Part shown: piece after piece, positions 46,626-55,492 of the stretch
Position numbering within the stretch: position 1 is the first letter of the stretch
Layout: each line of letters starts with the position of its first letter
NCBI GenBank assembly: GCA_050183765.1
Contig: JBFXAZ010000002.1
Coordinates: 70,933 to 134,932, forward strand
Source: JAFAZJ01 sp050183765
GTDB taxonomy: Bacteria; Pseudomonadota; Alphaproteobacteria; Reyranellales; Reyranellaceae
DNA: 64,000 nucleotides
Direction: 5' to 3'
The notes under the pieces: generated by a model
Told to the model about the DNA's origin: nothing
What the model saw: only the letters and a program-made list of their open reading frames with translations
Databases searched by the model: none
Made by a program: the position numbers and the translations under genes

Positions 46626-47441
46626 ATGGCCAACCTGCCGACCTACGAAGTGCACGCCTGCAAGTACGCCCATCTGCCGCGCAAGGCGCACGAGGTGCAG
46701 ATCATGGCCGATCCGCACGATGGCGATCATCCGATGGATTATTTCGTCTGGGTGGCGATACCGCTGGGCGAGGACGGCAAGCGGCTGGTCGGCGGCCAGC
46801 CGATCGTGATCGACACCGGCTTCAGCGAGGCGGTGGGCACACAGCGCGGCCGCCAGATGCTGCGCTCGCCGGTGCTCACCCTGCGCGATCTCGGCGTCGA
46901 GCCCAACGACGTGCAGGACGTCATCGTCACCCATCTGCACTACGACCATGTCGGCGGCTGGGCGATGTTTCCCAGCGCGCGCTACCACGTGCAGGACAGC
47001 GAGATGCAGTTCGCCACCGGCCGGCACATGACCAGGAAGGCGTTCCGCCACGCCTACGAGGTCGAGGAGGTGGTGGCGATGGTGCGCCACCTCTATGGCG
47101 ATCGCGTCGTGTTCCACGATGGCGACGGCGAGATCGCGCCCGGGCTGAGCGTGCACCACGTCGGCGGCCACACCATGGGCATCCAGTCGGTTCGCGTGTG
47201 GACGCGCAACGGCTGGCTCGTGCTCGCCTCCGACGCGGCGCACTACTACTGGGGCATCGAGGACGACAAGCTGTTCGCCATCGTCTTCAACGTCGCCGAC
47301 ATGCTGGCGGGCTACGACAAGCTGAAGAAGCTCGCCGACGGCCGCGTCGAGATGGTGGTGCCCGGCCACGACGCGCGGGTGATGGAACGCTATCCGCCCT
47401 CCAGCGAGGCGCTGAAGGGCTGGGCGGTCAGGCTGGATTAG
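46626..47441 (+). CDS. MBL-fold hydrolase, N-acyl-homoserine-lactonase-like
   Basis: 271 residues from the ATG at 46626, chosen because CGAGG lies six bases upstream; an ATG at 46620 would touch that site. The di-metal motif is THLHYDHVGG, with further ligands in VGGHTMG (His), ASDAAHYY (Asp) and PGHDARV (His). The arrangement and the N-terminal region match the AHL-lactonase branch (AttM/AiiA-like). Quorum quenching is possible, but other lactones are equally likely. Confidence 0.87.
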   Translation: MANLPTYEVHACKYAHLPRKAHEVQIMADPHDGDHPMDYFVWVAIPLGEDGKRLVGGQPIVIDTGFSEAVGTQRGRQMLRSPVLTLRDLGVEPNDVQDVIVTHLHYDHVGGWAMFPSARYHVQDSEMQFATGRHMTRKAFRHAYEVEEVVAMVRHLYGDRVVFHDGDGEIAPGLSVHHVGGHTMGIQSVRVWTRNGWLVLASDAAHYYWGIEDDKLFAIVFNVADMLAGYDKLKKLADGRVEMVVPGHDARVMERYPPSSEALKGWAVRLD

Positions 47442-48729
47442 CCGCCGCGCGCAGCGCCGCCCAGCTCGCCCGCTTCACCCGCGGCCGGCCCTCGCGCTGG
47501 CCGGCTTCGCTCTCGGCCTTGTCGATGCGCTGCCAGCCGGCGGTGTCGATAGGCACGACGCCGCGCGAAGCGAGCAGCGCGTCGAGACCCTCCGGGCCCG
47601 GCCTGGACGAGGACGCGAGATCGGCGAGCAGGCGCTCGGCGACGGCGAAGGAATCGGCGCGATTGGTCGGGATCGTGCCGCTCGGTCCGCGGCGCGCCCA
47701 GCCGACGACGTAGACGCCGGGCAGTCCGCTCACCCGCCCCTCGTCGTTGGCGACGCGGCCGCGCTCCAGCGGCAGGCCTTCAGCCAGCGTCGCGTCGTAG
47801 CCGATGCAGGTGGTCACCAGGTCGGCGGGCGCGTAGGAGCCGTCGGCGAAGTTGATGCCGACCACGCGGCCATTCTCGCCGCTCAACGCCAGCGGCGCGC
47901 GATGGAAGCGGAAGCCGAGCGCGACCGGCTTGCTGCCCGGCGCATTGGCCGAGAAGCCGCGCAACGCCTCGATGTTCTTCTGCTTGCGCAGGCGCTCGGG
48001 CGTCGGATCGCTGTCGGGCGCGGCGACGCCGGCGACATCGGCCGCATCGACCAGCGCCACGGCGCGCGCCAGGCGCCCCATCTCGTTGAGCTCGTTGATG
48101 GTGAAGCTGGCCTCGGCCGGCCCGCGCCGGCCATAGAGCGTCACCGTCTCCAGCTCCATCGCGGCGATCGCCGCCTGGGCGCGCGGATCGATGTCGGACT
48201 TCGCCATCTCCTCGGCGGTCTTGGCGAAGACGCGCGCGACGTCGATGGCGACGTTGCCGTTGCCGATCACCGCGACGTGCCGCGCCTCGGCGATCGTCGC
48301 GGCGAGATCGACGGCGTCGGGATGCGCGTTGAACCAGTCGACGAAGCGCAGCGAGCCCATCACGCCGTCGAGATCCTCGCCGGGAATGCCCAGCCTGCGG
48401 TCGCGGCCGCAGCCCGTGGCGACGATCACCGCGTCGTAGGTCGCGCGTAGATCCTCGAGCGCCACGTCGCGGCCCAGCTCGACACCGCCGAGGAAGCGCA
48501 CGCCCGGCTTGGCCAGCAGCCGGTCGAACTGGCGCGTCACGCCCTTGGTGCCCTGATGGTCCGGCGCCACGCCGTAGCGCGCCAGGCCGAACGGCGCGGG
48601 CAGGCGATCGATGATGTCGATGCGCGCGTCCGGCCGCGCGCGGGTCAGCGCATCGACGGCGTAGAAGGCCGACGGGCCGGCGCCGACGACGACGATCGAG
48701 GGGGCGATGGCGGGCTCCGTGCTGCTCAT
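47428..48729 (-). CDS. FprA-like ferredoxin/adrenodoxin-type NADP+ reductase
   Basis: 433 residues from the ATG at 48729; a TTG at 48771 would add 14 residues. FAD binding: SIVVVGAGPSAFYAVDAL; NADP binding: HVAVIGNGNVAIDVARV. RYGVAPDHQGTKGV and VVGWARRGPSGTIPTNRADS are specific to the glutathione-reductase-type ferredoxin reductases (adrenodoxin reductase, mycobacterial FprA). It could supply electrons through a ferredoxin to a P450 such as that at 26525, though they are far apart. Its end overlaps the MBL gene by 14 bases. Confidence 0.88.
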   Translation of the reverse strand: MSSTEPAIAPSIVVVGAGPSAFYAVDALTRARPDARIDIIDRLPAPFGLARYGVAPDHQGTKGVTRQFDRLLAKPGVRFLGGVELGRDVALEDLRATYDAVIVATGCGRDRRLGIPGEDLDGVMGSLRFVDWFNAHPDAVDLAATIAEARHVAVIGNGNVAIDVARVFAKTAEEMAKSDIDPRAQAAIAAMELETVTLYGRRGPAEASFTINELNEMGRLARAVALVDAADVAGVAAPDSDPTPERLRKQKNIEALRGFSANAPGSKPVALGFRFHRAPLALSGENGRVVGINFADGSYAPADLVTTCIGYDATLAEGLPLERGRVANDEGRVSGLPGVYVVGWARRGPSGTIPTNRADSFAVAERLLADLASSSRPGPEGLDALLASRGVVPIDTAGWQRIDKAESEAGQREGRPRVKRASWAALRAAANPA

Positions 48730-48817
48730 GGCGTTCGCCGCGACCTTGGCCGAGGCGCCGGTTGACGGCAAGCGATGTCGCTGTCTTGAGTGCCGCCATC
48801 ATCGAGGGGAGCGGACA

Positions 48818-49438
48818 ATGTCGTTCGAGTTGTGGCTGGCCTTCTGCGCGGCGGCGAGCCTGGTGCTGATCATCCCGGGCCCGACGGTGGCGCTGGTGAT
48901 CGGCTATGCCCTCGGCGAGGGCAGGCGGGCGGCGCTGGCGATCGTCGCCGGGGTGGCGCTGGGCGACCTGACGGCGATGACGCTGTCGCTGCTGGGCGTC
49001 GGTGCGCTGCTTGCCGCCTCGGCCGAGCTCTTCGCCGTGCTGAAATGGGTCGGCGCGGCCTATCTGGTCTATCTCGGCATCAAGCTGTGGCGCGCGCCGG
49101 TCGGCGCCGAGGCCGAGGCGGCGATCGAGCGCCGGCCGGCCTGGACCATGATGGCGCACGCCTATGCCGTCACCGCGCTCAATCCCAAGAGCATCCTGTT
49201 CTTCGTCGCCTTCGTGCCGCAGTTCATGGACGCCGCGACGCCGGTTACGCCGCAGGCGGCGCTGCTGGTCGTCACCTTCGTGACCCTGGCAACGATCAAC
49301 GCCGGACTCTACGCCCTGCTCGCCGGCCGCGCCCGCTTCGTGATCCGCAGGCCCGCGGTGCGCCGCGCCGTGAACCGCGTCGGCGGCGGCGTGCTGATCG
49401 GCGCCGGCGTGATGACGGCGATGATCAAGCGGGCATGA
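48818..49438 (+). CDS. LysE-family amino-acid exporter (RhtB-like)
   Basis: 206 residues with about six membrane helices; GAGGGGAG before the ATG. LVLIIPGPTVALVIGYALGEGRRA is the signature N-terminus, and ALNPKSILFFVAFVPQF is the conserved central motif. The family exports lysine, threonine or homoserine-like compounds. Divergent from the FprA-like gene with 88 bases between starts. Confidence 0.9.
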   Translation: MSFELWLAFCAAASLVLIIPGPTVALVIGYALGEGRRAALAIVAGVALGDLTAMTLSLLGVGALLAASAELFAVLKWVGAAYLVYLGIKLWRAPVGAEAEAAIERRPAWTMMAHAYAVTALNPKSILFFVAFVPQFMDAATPVTPQAALLVVTFVTLATINAGLYALLAGRARFVIRRPAVRRAVNRVGGGVLIGAGVMTAMIKRA

Positions 49439-49442
49439 CATG

Positions 49443-49466
49443 AAAAGGGGCGCCTTTCGGCGCCCC
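49443..49466 (-). terminator. Rho-independent terminator of the thiolase gene
   Basis: GGGGCGCC at 49447-49454 pairs with GGCGCCCC at 49459-49466 around TTTC. On the minus strand the hairpin is followed by TTTTCA. It lies 60 bases after the thiolase stop, five bases from the LysE stop, and may work on both strands. Confidence 0.8.
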
Positions 49467-49491
49467 TGAGTTGGCCGGCTACAACCCGGCA

Positions 49492-49512
49492 CTCTCCCGC
49501 GAGACGGGAGAG
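49492..49512. terminator. Second hairpin between the LysE and thiolase genes
   Basis: CTCTCCCG at 49492-49499 and CGGGAGAG at 49505-49512 are perfect complements around a 5-base loop. There is no U-tract on either strand, so it may aid termination or stabilise the mRNA end. Confidence 0.5.
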
Positions 49513-49526
49513 GGAGCTCGTTGCGC

Positions 49527-50729
49527 TCAGACGCGCTCGATCACCATGGCGATGCCCTGGCCGACGCCGATGCACATGGTGCACAGCGCATAGCGGCCGC
49601 CGGTTTCCTCGAGCTGGTTGACCGCGGTCATGATCAGGCGCGCGCCGCTGGCGCCCAGTGGATGGCCGATGGCGATCGCACCGCCATTCGGGTTCACGTG
49701 ACAGGCGTCGTCGGGCAAGCCGAGCTGGCGCAGCACCGCCAGGCCCTGCGCCGCGAACGCCTCGTTGAGCTCGACGACGTCCATGTCGGCGATCTTCAGG
49801 CCGGCGATCTGCAGCGCCTTGCGGCTGGCCGGCACCGGGCCGATGCCCATGACGCGCGGCGGCACGCCGGCCGACGCCGTGGCGAGGATGCGCGCGCGCG
49901 GCTTCAGTCCGTATTCCTTCGCCGCCTTCTCCGACGCGACGATCATGGCGGCGGCGGCATCGTTGATGCCCGAGGAATTGCCGGCGGTGACCGAACCGCC
50001 GTCGCGGAAGGCGGCCGGCAGCTTGCTCAGCCCCTCCATGGTGGTGTCGAAGCGCGGATGCTCGTCGGCATCGACGATCTTCTCGGTCTTGCCGACCTTC
50101 ACCGTGACCGGGATCAGCTCTTTCTTGAAGAAGCCCTTCTCGGTCGCCTTCTTGCAGCGCTGCTGGCTGCGATAGGCGAAGGCGTCCTGGTCGACGCGGC
50201 TGACCTGGTGCTCCTGGGCCACGTTCTCGGCCGTCTGGCCCATGGCGTCGACGCCGTAGCGCTTGACCATCGCCGGGTTGACGAAGCGCCAGCCCAGCAC
50301 GGTGTCTTCCATCTTCATGCCGCGGTCGAAGGCCGATTGCGGCTTGCCCATCACGTAGGGCGAGCGGGTCATGCCCTCGACGCCGCCGGCCACCATCACC
50401 TGCGCCTCGCCCAGCCTGATGGCGCGCGCCGCCATGCCGGTGGCTTCCATGCCCGAGCCGCACAGGCGGTTCACCGTCGCGCCGGCCACCTCGACCGGCA
50501 GGCCGGCCAACAGCCCGGCCATGCGTGCCACGTTGCGGTTGTCCTCGCCGGCCTGGTTCACGCAGCCGTAGATCACATCGTCGACCGCGCCCCAGTCGAC
50601 ATCGGTGTTGCGCTCCATCAGCGCCTTGATCGGCAGCGCCGCCAGATCGTCGACCCGCACCGCGGACAAGGCGCCGTTGTAGCGGCCGATAGGGGTGCGC
50701 ACGGCATCGCAGATGAAGGCGTCTGTCAT
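49527..50729 (-). CDS. pcaF: Thiolase (3-oxoadipyl-CoA/acetyl-CoA C-acyltransferase)
   Basis: 400 residues; GGGAGGAAG before the ATG at 50729. The nucleophilic Cys is in VNRLCGSGMEA, the second site motif is GGAIAIGHPLGASGAR and the base Cys is in CTMCIGVGQG. NEAFAAQ is also conserved. The N-terminus ICDAVRTPIGRYNGALSAVR and the length are closest to PcaF/PaaE 3-oxoadipyl-CoA thiolases, but a general acetyl-CoA acetyltransferase cannot be excluded. No other pca or paa genes are adjacent, which weakens the specific name. Confidence 0.88.
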   Translation of the reverse strand: MTDAFICDAVRTPIGRYNGALSAVRVDDLAALPIKALMERNTDVDWGAVDDVIYGCVNQAGEDNRNVARMAGLLAGLPVEVAGATVNRLCGSGMEATGMAARAIRLGEAQVMVAGGVEGMTRSPYVMGKPQSAFDRGMKMEDTVLGWRFVNPAMVKRYGVDAMGQTAENVAQEHQVSRVDQDAFAYRSQQRCKKATEKGFFKKELIPVTVKVGKTEKIVDADEHPRFDTTMEGLSKLPAAFRDGGSVTAGNSSGINDAAAAMIVASEKAAKEYGLKPRARILATASAGVPPRVMGIGPVPASRKALQIAGLKIADMDVVELNEAFAAQGLAVLRQLGLPDDACHVNPNGGAIAIGHPLGASGARLIMTAVNQLEETGGRYALCTMCIGVGQGIAMVIERV

Positions 50730-50963
50730 GGTCTTCCTCCCGATGGTCCGACAGAATCGCGTTCCTGCCCCGATATCATTCGCCCTCGCCGGAGTCGAAG
50801 GCGAATTTGCGGCGGATTCGCGGGGGCGGCCATGCGCGGGGTGGCGCGCTCCTTGCTCGCGCCTTGCGAAGCCCGCGTTTATCGCCCACATCGTGTCGTC
50901 GTCATGCTGCGGCCACGTCAGGATGGCAACGTCTGTCCGGCCCGCGCAGAAGGGATCGAACCC

Positions 50964-52388
50964 ATGGCTTTCACCGGTCTCGTCGATCGTGCCCTGGATC
51001 GGGTCTCGCGCACGTTCAGGGGTGTCGCGACCGGCGCGCGCGAGGTGGTGGGCGCGCCGCTGCGGCCCGACCTGCCCGAGGACGACATACCGCGCCTGAA
51101 GGCGCGCATCGAGGCCTGCCTGTCCGGTCCGGGCGGCGAGACGGCCGCCCGCGTACGCGCCGCCGAACTGGGCAGCGCCTACCTGACATTGTCGCCGGAA
51201 GGCCGTCGCCGCTTCCTGCTGATCCTGGCGCGCGACTACGCGCTCGACCGCGCGGCGCTGGCGGCCACGGTGGCGCGCTGGCAGGAAGCCACCGACGACA
51301 AGGCGCGGGCGAAGGCCGAGGCCGAGCTGCGCGAGGCGCTGGAGACGCCGGCGACGCAGTTGCTGGCGCTGTTCAACGGCCTGCCCGAGGGTGTGAAGTT
51401 CATCGTCGACCTGCGCGCCGAACTCCTGAAGCTGGGCCGCGGCGATCCCGCCGTGGCGCGCCTGGCCGACGACCTACGCCGCCTGCTGGCGATCTGGTTC
51501 GACGTCGGCTTCCTCGACCTGCGCAGCATCGACTGGCACACGCCGGCGGCGCTGCTCGAGAAGCTGATCACCTACGAGGCGGTGCACACCATCCATTCCT
51601 GGAGCGACCTGAAGAACCGCCTGGATTCCGACCGGCGCTGTTTCGCCTTCTTCCATCCCCGCATGCCGGACGAGCCGCTGATCTTCGTCGAGGTGGCGCT
51701 GGTCGACGGCATGGCGGGCGACGTGCATCGCCTGCTCGACGAGGCGGCGCCGACGCGCGATCCCGAGGACGCCAACACCGCGATCTTCTACTCGATCTCC
51801 AACTGCCAGGCCGGCCTGGCCGGCGTCAGCTTCGGCAACTTCCTGATCAAGCGCGTCGCCGCCGAGCTCAAGCGCGACCTGCCCAACATCAGGAATTTCG
51901 CCACGCTCTCGCCAATCCCCGGCTTCCGCTCCTGGCTGCTCAAGACTTTGGAAGCCGAGGGCGACAAGCTGCTGTCGGACGAGGAGATCGATCACCTCGC
52001 CTCGGTGTCGCCGCCGCCCGCCGACGCCCCTGAAGTGCCGCGCGGCGCCGGCGCCATCGCGCGCCTGGTGAGCGGCGGCGACTGGACCAAGCAGCCCGCC
52101 GCCGAGATCGCGTTGAAGCCGGTGCTGATCCGGCTCTGCGCCCGCTTCCTGCTGGGCAGCAAGGACGGCCGCGCGCTCGATCGCGTCGCGCATTTCCATC
52201 TCAGCAACGGCGCGCGCGTCGAGCGCCTGAACTGGCTCGGCGATGCCTCGCCCAACGGCCTGCGCCAGAGCTGCGGCCTGATGGTGAACTACCGCTATCG
52301 CCTCGAAGACGTCGACGCCAACCACGAAGCCTACGCCGACGGCACCATCGTCGCGTCGGGCGAGGTGAAGAGGCTGGCGAAGGCGTGA
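50964..52388 (+). CDS. Malonyl-CoA decarboxylase
   Basis: 474 residues from the ATG at 50964 (AAGGGA upstream). An N-terminal helical domain (residues 1-160) is followed by a GNAT-like catalytic domain. EAVHTIHSWSDLKNRLD, the IFYSISNCQAGLAGVSFGNF core with its conserved Ser and the VAHFHLSNGARVERLNW stretch with the catalytic His match human and rhizobial enzymes. It converts malonyl-CoA to acetyl-CoA and CO2, for malonate use or to limit malonyl-CoA. No malonyl-CoA synthetase or transporter gene is nearby. It is the last typical high-GC gene before the low-GC island. Confidence 0.93.
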   Translation: MAFTGLVDRALDRVSRTFRGVATGAREVVGAPLRPDLPEDDIPRLKARIEACLSGPGGETAARVRAAELGSAYLTLSPEGRRRFLLILARDYALDRAALAATVARWQEATDDKARAKAEAELREALETPATQLLALFNGLPEGVKFIVDLRAELLKLGRGDPAVARLADDLRRLLAIWFDVGFLDLRSIDWHTPAALLEKLITYEAVHTIHSWSDLKNRLDSDRRCFAFFHPRMPDEPLIFVEVALVDGMAGDVHRLLDEAAPTRDPEDANTAIFYSISNCQAGLAGVSFGNFLIKRVAAELKRDLPNIRNFATLSPIPGFRSWLLKTLEAEGDKLLSDEEIDHLASVSPPPADAPEVPRGAGAIARLVSGGDWTKQPAAEIALKPVLIRLCARFLLGSKDGRALDRVAHFHLSNGARVERLNWLGDASPNGLRQSCGLMVNYRYRLEDVDANHEAYADGTIVASGEVKRLAKA

Positions 52389-52511
52389 GATTCAAGATTC
52401 GGACGTCCATTTGCAGATAGCGCATTGGGCCGCCAAATATCCAAAATTGCACTTGCCCAGCCAATGCTAAACTATAATTATATACAACTATAAGAGCAGG
52501 GGGAGGCTCTC

Positions 52512-53699
52512 ATGTCTCGTCATTGGTTCATCCGTCTTCTTATCGCAGCGTGGTTGATCTGCGTCGCCGGTGGTGCTTTGGCAGTCCCGCAGGTATGTCG
52601 CCTCAATCAGCTGGGCGGCTTTGAGGATGCGTGGAAGCGTGCGAAGAGCGTTTTGCCGACTGACATTACCGATGACCCAAGGCGGGCCACGGTCTACATC
52701 GAAAAGTCAGAGGCCGGTTACTATTATCACTCGAATTTCAAGACTCCCGGCCATGACTATCCAACCAAGGTTGGAACACCTGACCTTTCCGATGCGAAGG
52801 TCGCATTTGTGAATATTGTTTTTGACAAACGACCTTCTACCTCAGAATGGAGGCAAACAGAGCGGATATTCGAAGAGAATGTTCAAGTAATCATCGATGT
52901 CAGCGCCTTAGGAAGCGACGGTCGCCCCTTGGTCGATATAGGCAAGGCAAGGAATGTTAGGATCGTCGATGCGCGAGGCGGACGGTCACTTGATTCCGAA
53001 GCACTAACCACGCAACGCCCACCACCGTCATTCATCTCAAGAATCGTCGGATGTTGCTTGTTTGGGCGTCCTCCGCACAAGGCCAAAGACATCGGCACAG
53101 CGCTCGCAAAGGAAACTGTTAGCATTCGCGATATCCGAGTTTTGAATGTTGCGAGAGATTCCGCAACGGAGTCTGCCATTAGTCAAAGTTCTCTCCAGCG
53201 CGCACTTCCCGGAAAGACGGCGGCCGACGTGACTACGGACGCTGTCATTGTCGATGCGCTGCGCGCTTCTCGCGGCAAGACAATGATTTTTGTCGGCCAT
53301 GTAGAGGACGGTCACTATGTGATCCGCGATGCGAAGCAGGTGGAGGTTTACAAGATTCGGATAGAGCGACTGAGAGAAATTGCGCTCAAAGAGCGCGTAC
53401 GCCTCATCGACATTGGATGCAAGACTGCTGAGCAGATTTCCGCCGATAATCTTGGCGTAGCCGTTATCACTGAATTCAATACCGTGGATGCCATCAACGC
53501 AATTAACGCCGCTGCTGGCCGCTCGAAGAACATGAGCGATTTGCTTAGCGGTTTGGCATCAGAGAATATCAAGCTTGTGATTGAAGAGAGCTTCCTTGAA
53601 GGGAGTGGTCGGACACTTTTGGGAGGATTCTGGTCCCGAACTCAGCAGAACTGGTTTGCTCGCGTAGCGGATTTTCGAGTGTGGCTGTCGTCGAACTAG
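52512..53699 (+). CDS. Exported protein with a CHAT/caspase-like His-Cys pair; low GC
   Basis: 395 residues; GGGGGAGG six bases before the ATG. I do not recognise the full protein. It has a signal peptide (hydrophobic residues 8-24, cleavage near ALA-VPQ). In the C-terminal half, a predicted strand ends FVGHVEDG (His263) and 40 residues later another ends LIDIGCKTA (Cys303), the spacing and context of the catalytic dyad in clan CD peptidases (caspase, CHAT). The intervening KIRIERLREIALKE helix fits that fold. Middle region has GCCLFG. GC content is about 50 percent, unlike all neighbours. A peptidase function is a hypothesis. Confidence 0.72.
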   Translation: MSRHWFIRLLIAAWLICVAGGALAVPQVCRLNQLGGFEDAWKRAKSVLPTDITDDPRRATVYIEKSEAGYYYHSNFKTPGHDYPTKVGTPDLSDAKVAFVNIVFDKRPSTSEWRQTERIFEENVQVIIDVSALGSDGRPLVDIGKARNVRIVDARGGRSLDSEALTTQRPPPSFISRIVGCCLFGRPPHKAKDIGTALAKETVSIRDIRVLNVARDSATESAISQSSLQRALPGKTAADVTTDAVIVDALRASRGKTMIFVGHVEDGHYVIRDAKQVEVYKIRIERLREIALKERVRLIDIGCKTAEQISADNLGVAVITEFNTVDAINAINAAAGRSKNMSDLLSGLASENIKLVIEESFLEGSGRTLLGGFWSRTQQNWFARVADFRVWLSSN

Positions 53700-53754
53700 C
53701 TGAAGATGCCCAATCGGTCTCCACACTAGAAGGCGCGCTCTCGGAGAATTCAGG

Positions 53755-54372
53755 ATGGGAAGTGCTCAAGGAGTAGCAATCAACGAGCTTGTGCATCTAT
53801 TGCATTCAAACGCGGCTGCTAAGCTAGCATCCGCAAGGAAGGAGAGTCCCGAGCTTGCACCTGTGCTTGATCTGGGCATTAAGGCCGGTGACGCACCGAG
53901 CACAGGCCCCGACCCGCTGATAGTTGCAAAAGCTCGACTAGCTGTGACGGCGTTGGGTTCGTTGAATGAGCCTCTCGGACGTACGAAGTCCGAACTTCTA
54001 CAACTAGCTAATCGTAGTTCAAGATGGAGACTCTCAGTCCAGGTAGTCGCTGTCGTGGGAAGCACGGCAACAGTAGGAACGGTTGTGGGAGACCAAAAGA
54101 CACTGAGCATCATAGTTGGCGCTATCGGCTCCCTTGGCTCGTTGTTGACGTTGTTTGCGGACGCGTTAGAGAAAAGAATAAGCCCAAAGCTAGGAACTAT
54201 TCAGGATGCCTACGAGAAACTCCATAGTGAAGAGTTCAAGGCTCAAGCGATTTGTCAGTCCATTGAGCTCGCAATAAAGTACGAGGTGGCCCGACCCGAA
54301 CTGGAGCAGTTGGTACAAGAGGCCAATGCCCTTGCGGAGAGAATAAACAACCTATTGGGGCAGGTTCGATAG
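53755..54372 (+). CDS. Two-TM helical protein of the low-GC island
   Basis: 205 residues; GGAG eight bases before the ATG at 53755, 55 bases after the upstream stop. Helical N-terminal 90 residues (LASARKESPELAPVL), then two hydrophobic segments at about 94-112 and 116-136 with a 3- to 4-residue turn, then a charged helical tail (residues 140-205, ending ALAERINNLLGQVR). No family is recognised; the layout resembles SLATT-type or other two-TM effectors of bacterial conflict systems, but also simple membrane anchors. Base composition matches the preceding gene, so both probably arrived together. Confidence 0.68.
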   Translation: MGSAQGVAINELVHLLHSNAAAKLASARKESPELAPVLDLGIKAGDAPSTGPDPLIVAKARLAVTALGSLNEPLGRTKSELLQLANRSSRWRLSVQVVAVVGSTATVGTVVGDQKTLSIIVGAIGSLGSLLTLFADALEKRISPKLGTIQDAYEKLHSEEFKAQAICQSIELAIKYEVARPELEQLVQEANALAERINNLLGQVR

Positions 54373-54415
54373 CATACACTTCACTTGATCGAGAGTTGCT
54401 ACCTTCCGTCCATAC

Positions 54416-54457
54416 GATGCTGAGGTTTCAAAGCACCCTACTGTCGTTCTCAGCATC
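54416..54457. repeat. Inverted repeat at the right edge of the low-GC island
   Basis: GATGCTGAG at 54416-54424 and CTCAGCATC at 54449-54457 are perfect complements around 24 bases. No U-tract follows. It sits 44 bases after the two-TM gene stop, within noncoding low-GC DNA, and could be a weak terminator or a trace of the insertion. Confidence 0.5.
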
Positions 54458-54513
54458 AGTGACACGCCGGACTAGCGCGCAATGCCCCTAACTGCGCTTA
54501 TGAAGTGCGGAAA

Positions 54514-55464
54514 TCACGGCCGGTTGAGATGCTTCAGCGGATGGCCGGGGCGCGGCCATTCGAACGACACCAGCTTGCCGGTCATCGACAAGGTGGCGTA
54601 GGCGGTGCGCAGGTCCTTGCCGCCGAAGCAGACGTTGGTGACCATCGGGTCGGGCAGCTTGAACTGATCGACGCGGCTGCCGTCGGGCCAGATGTCGGAG
54701 ACGGCGCCGGTGATCAGCGTGGCGACGCAGATATGGCCGTCGCCGTCGACCGCCAGCGAGTCGAACATCTGGTAGCCGCCCAGGCCCACGACCACGCGGC
54801 CCTTCTCGCCGCGATAGGGGCCATTGGCCGATTCGATCTCGCCGGGGCCGGAGAGCTTGAACGACCAGCAGCGCGCCGTCGGCGTCTCGACGACGTAGAG
54901 CGTCTTGTCGTCGGGCGACAGGCCGCAACCGTTCGGGCGCTCGAGCGGGAAGATCTTCTGCTCGATCCTCGAGCCGTCGGCCCTGGCGTAGTAGACCGCG
55001 CCACGGTCGCTGTCGTGCTCGCGCGTCTTGCCGAGGTCGGTGAACCAGAAGCCGCCCGAGCTGTCGAAGACCAGGTCGTTGGGGCCGTTGAGGCGGCGCC
55101 CATCGCAGGAATCGTAGAGCGTCTCGAACTTGCCGGTCTCGGGATCGACCACCTGGATCGAGCCGGTCTTGTAGTCGGCGGGTTGCGTGCCCGGGAACAG
55201 CCGGCCATCGGGCCGCTCGATCCAGTTGAAGCCGCCGTTGTTGGTCACGTAGATCTTGCCACCGGGTCCCATCGCCGCGCCGTTGGGCCCGCCGCCGAGA
55301 TTGGCGATGACATGGTTCTTGCCGTCGGGCGTGATGCGCGTGAGCGTCTGGCGCGCGATCTCGACCAGGATCACCGAACCATCGGCCATCGCCACCGGAC
55401 CCTCCGGGAACTTCAGGCCCGACGTGATCTCCTTGAACTTCGGCTCGATGGTGTTGGTTTGCAT
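54514..55464 (-). CDS. SMP-30/gluconolactonase-family lactonase
   Basis: 316 residues from the ATG at 55464 with GGGGAGAG upstream. It is a six-bladed beta-propeller with the metal ligands expected from the family: Glu in KFPEGPVAM, Asn in LNGPNDLVFDS and Asp in FDSLAVDGDG. It should hydrolyse a sugar or other lactone, with no signal peptide. It ends just beyond the low-GC island and is co-directional with the hydratase upstream (28 bases between genes). Confidence 0.88.
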   Translation of the reverse strand: MQTNTIEPKFKEITSGLKFPEGPVAMADGSVILVEIARQTLTRITPDGKNHVIANLGGGPNGAAMGPGGKIYVTNNGGFNWIERPDGRLFPGTQPADYKTGSIQVVDPETGKFETLYDSCDGRRLNGPNDLVFDSSGGFWFTDLGKTREHDSDRGAVYYARADGSRIEQKIFPLERPNGCGLSPDDKTLYVVETPTARCWSFKLSGPGEIESANGPYRGEKGRVVVGLGGYQMFDSLAVDGDGHICVATLITGAVSDIWPDGSRVDQFKLPDPMVTNVCFGGKDLRTAYATLSMTGKLVSFEWPRPGHPLKHLNRP

Positions 55465-55492
55465 GGCGTTCTCTCCCCTGCTGCTACGCTGA

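Noticed and set aside
52440..52500. TATAAT at 52473-52478 with TTGCAC or TTGCCC as a promoter of the low-GC island
   Set aside because: The spacers would be about 20 or 14 bases. The AT-rich stretch is probably the promoter region, but no definite -35/-10 pair can be assigned.
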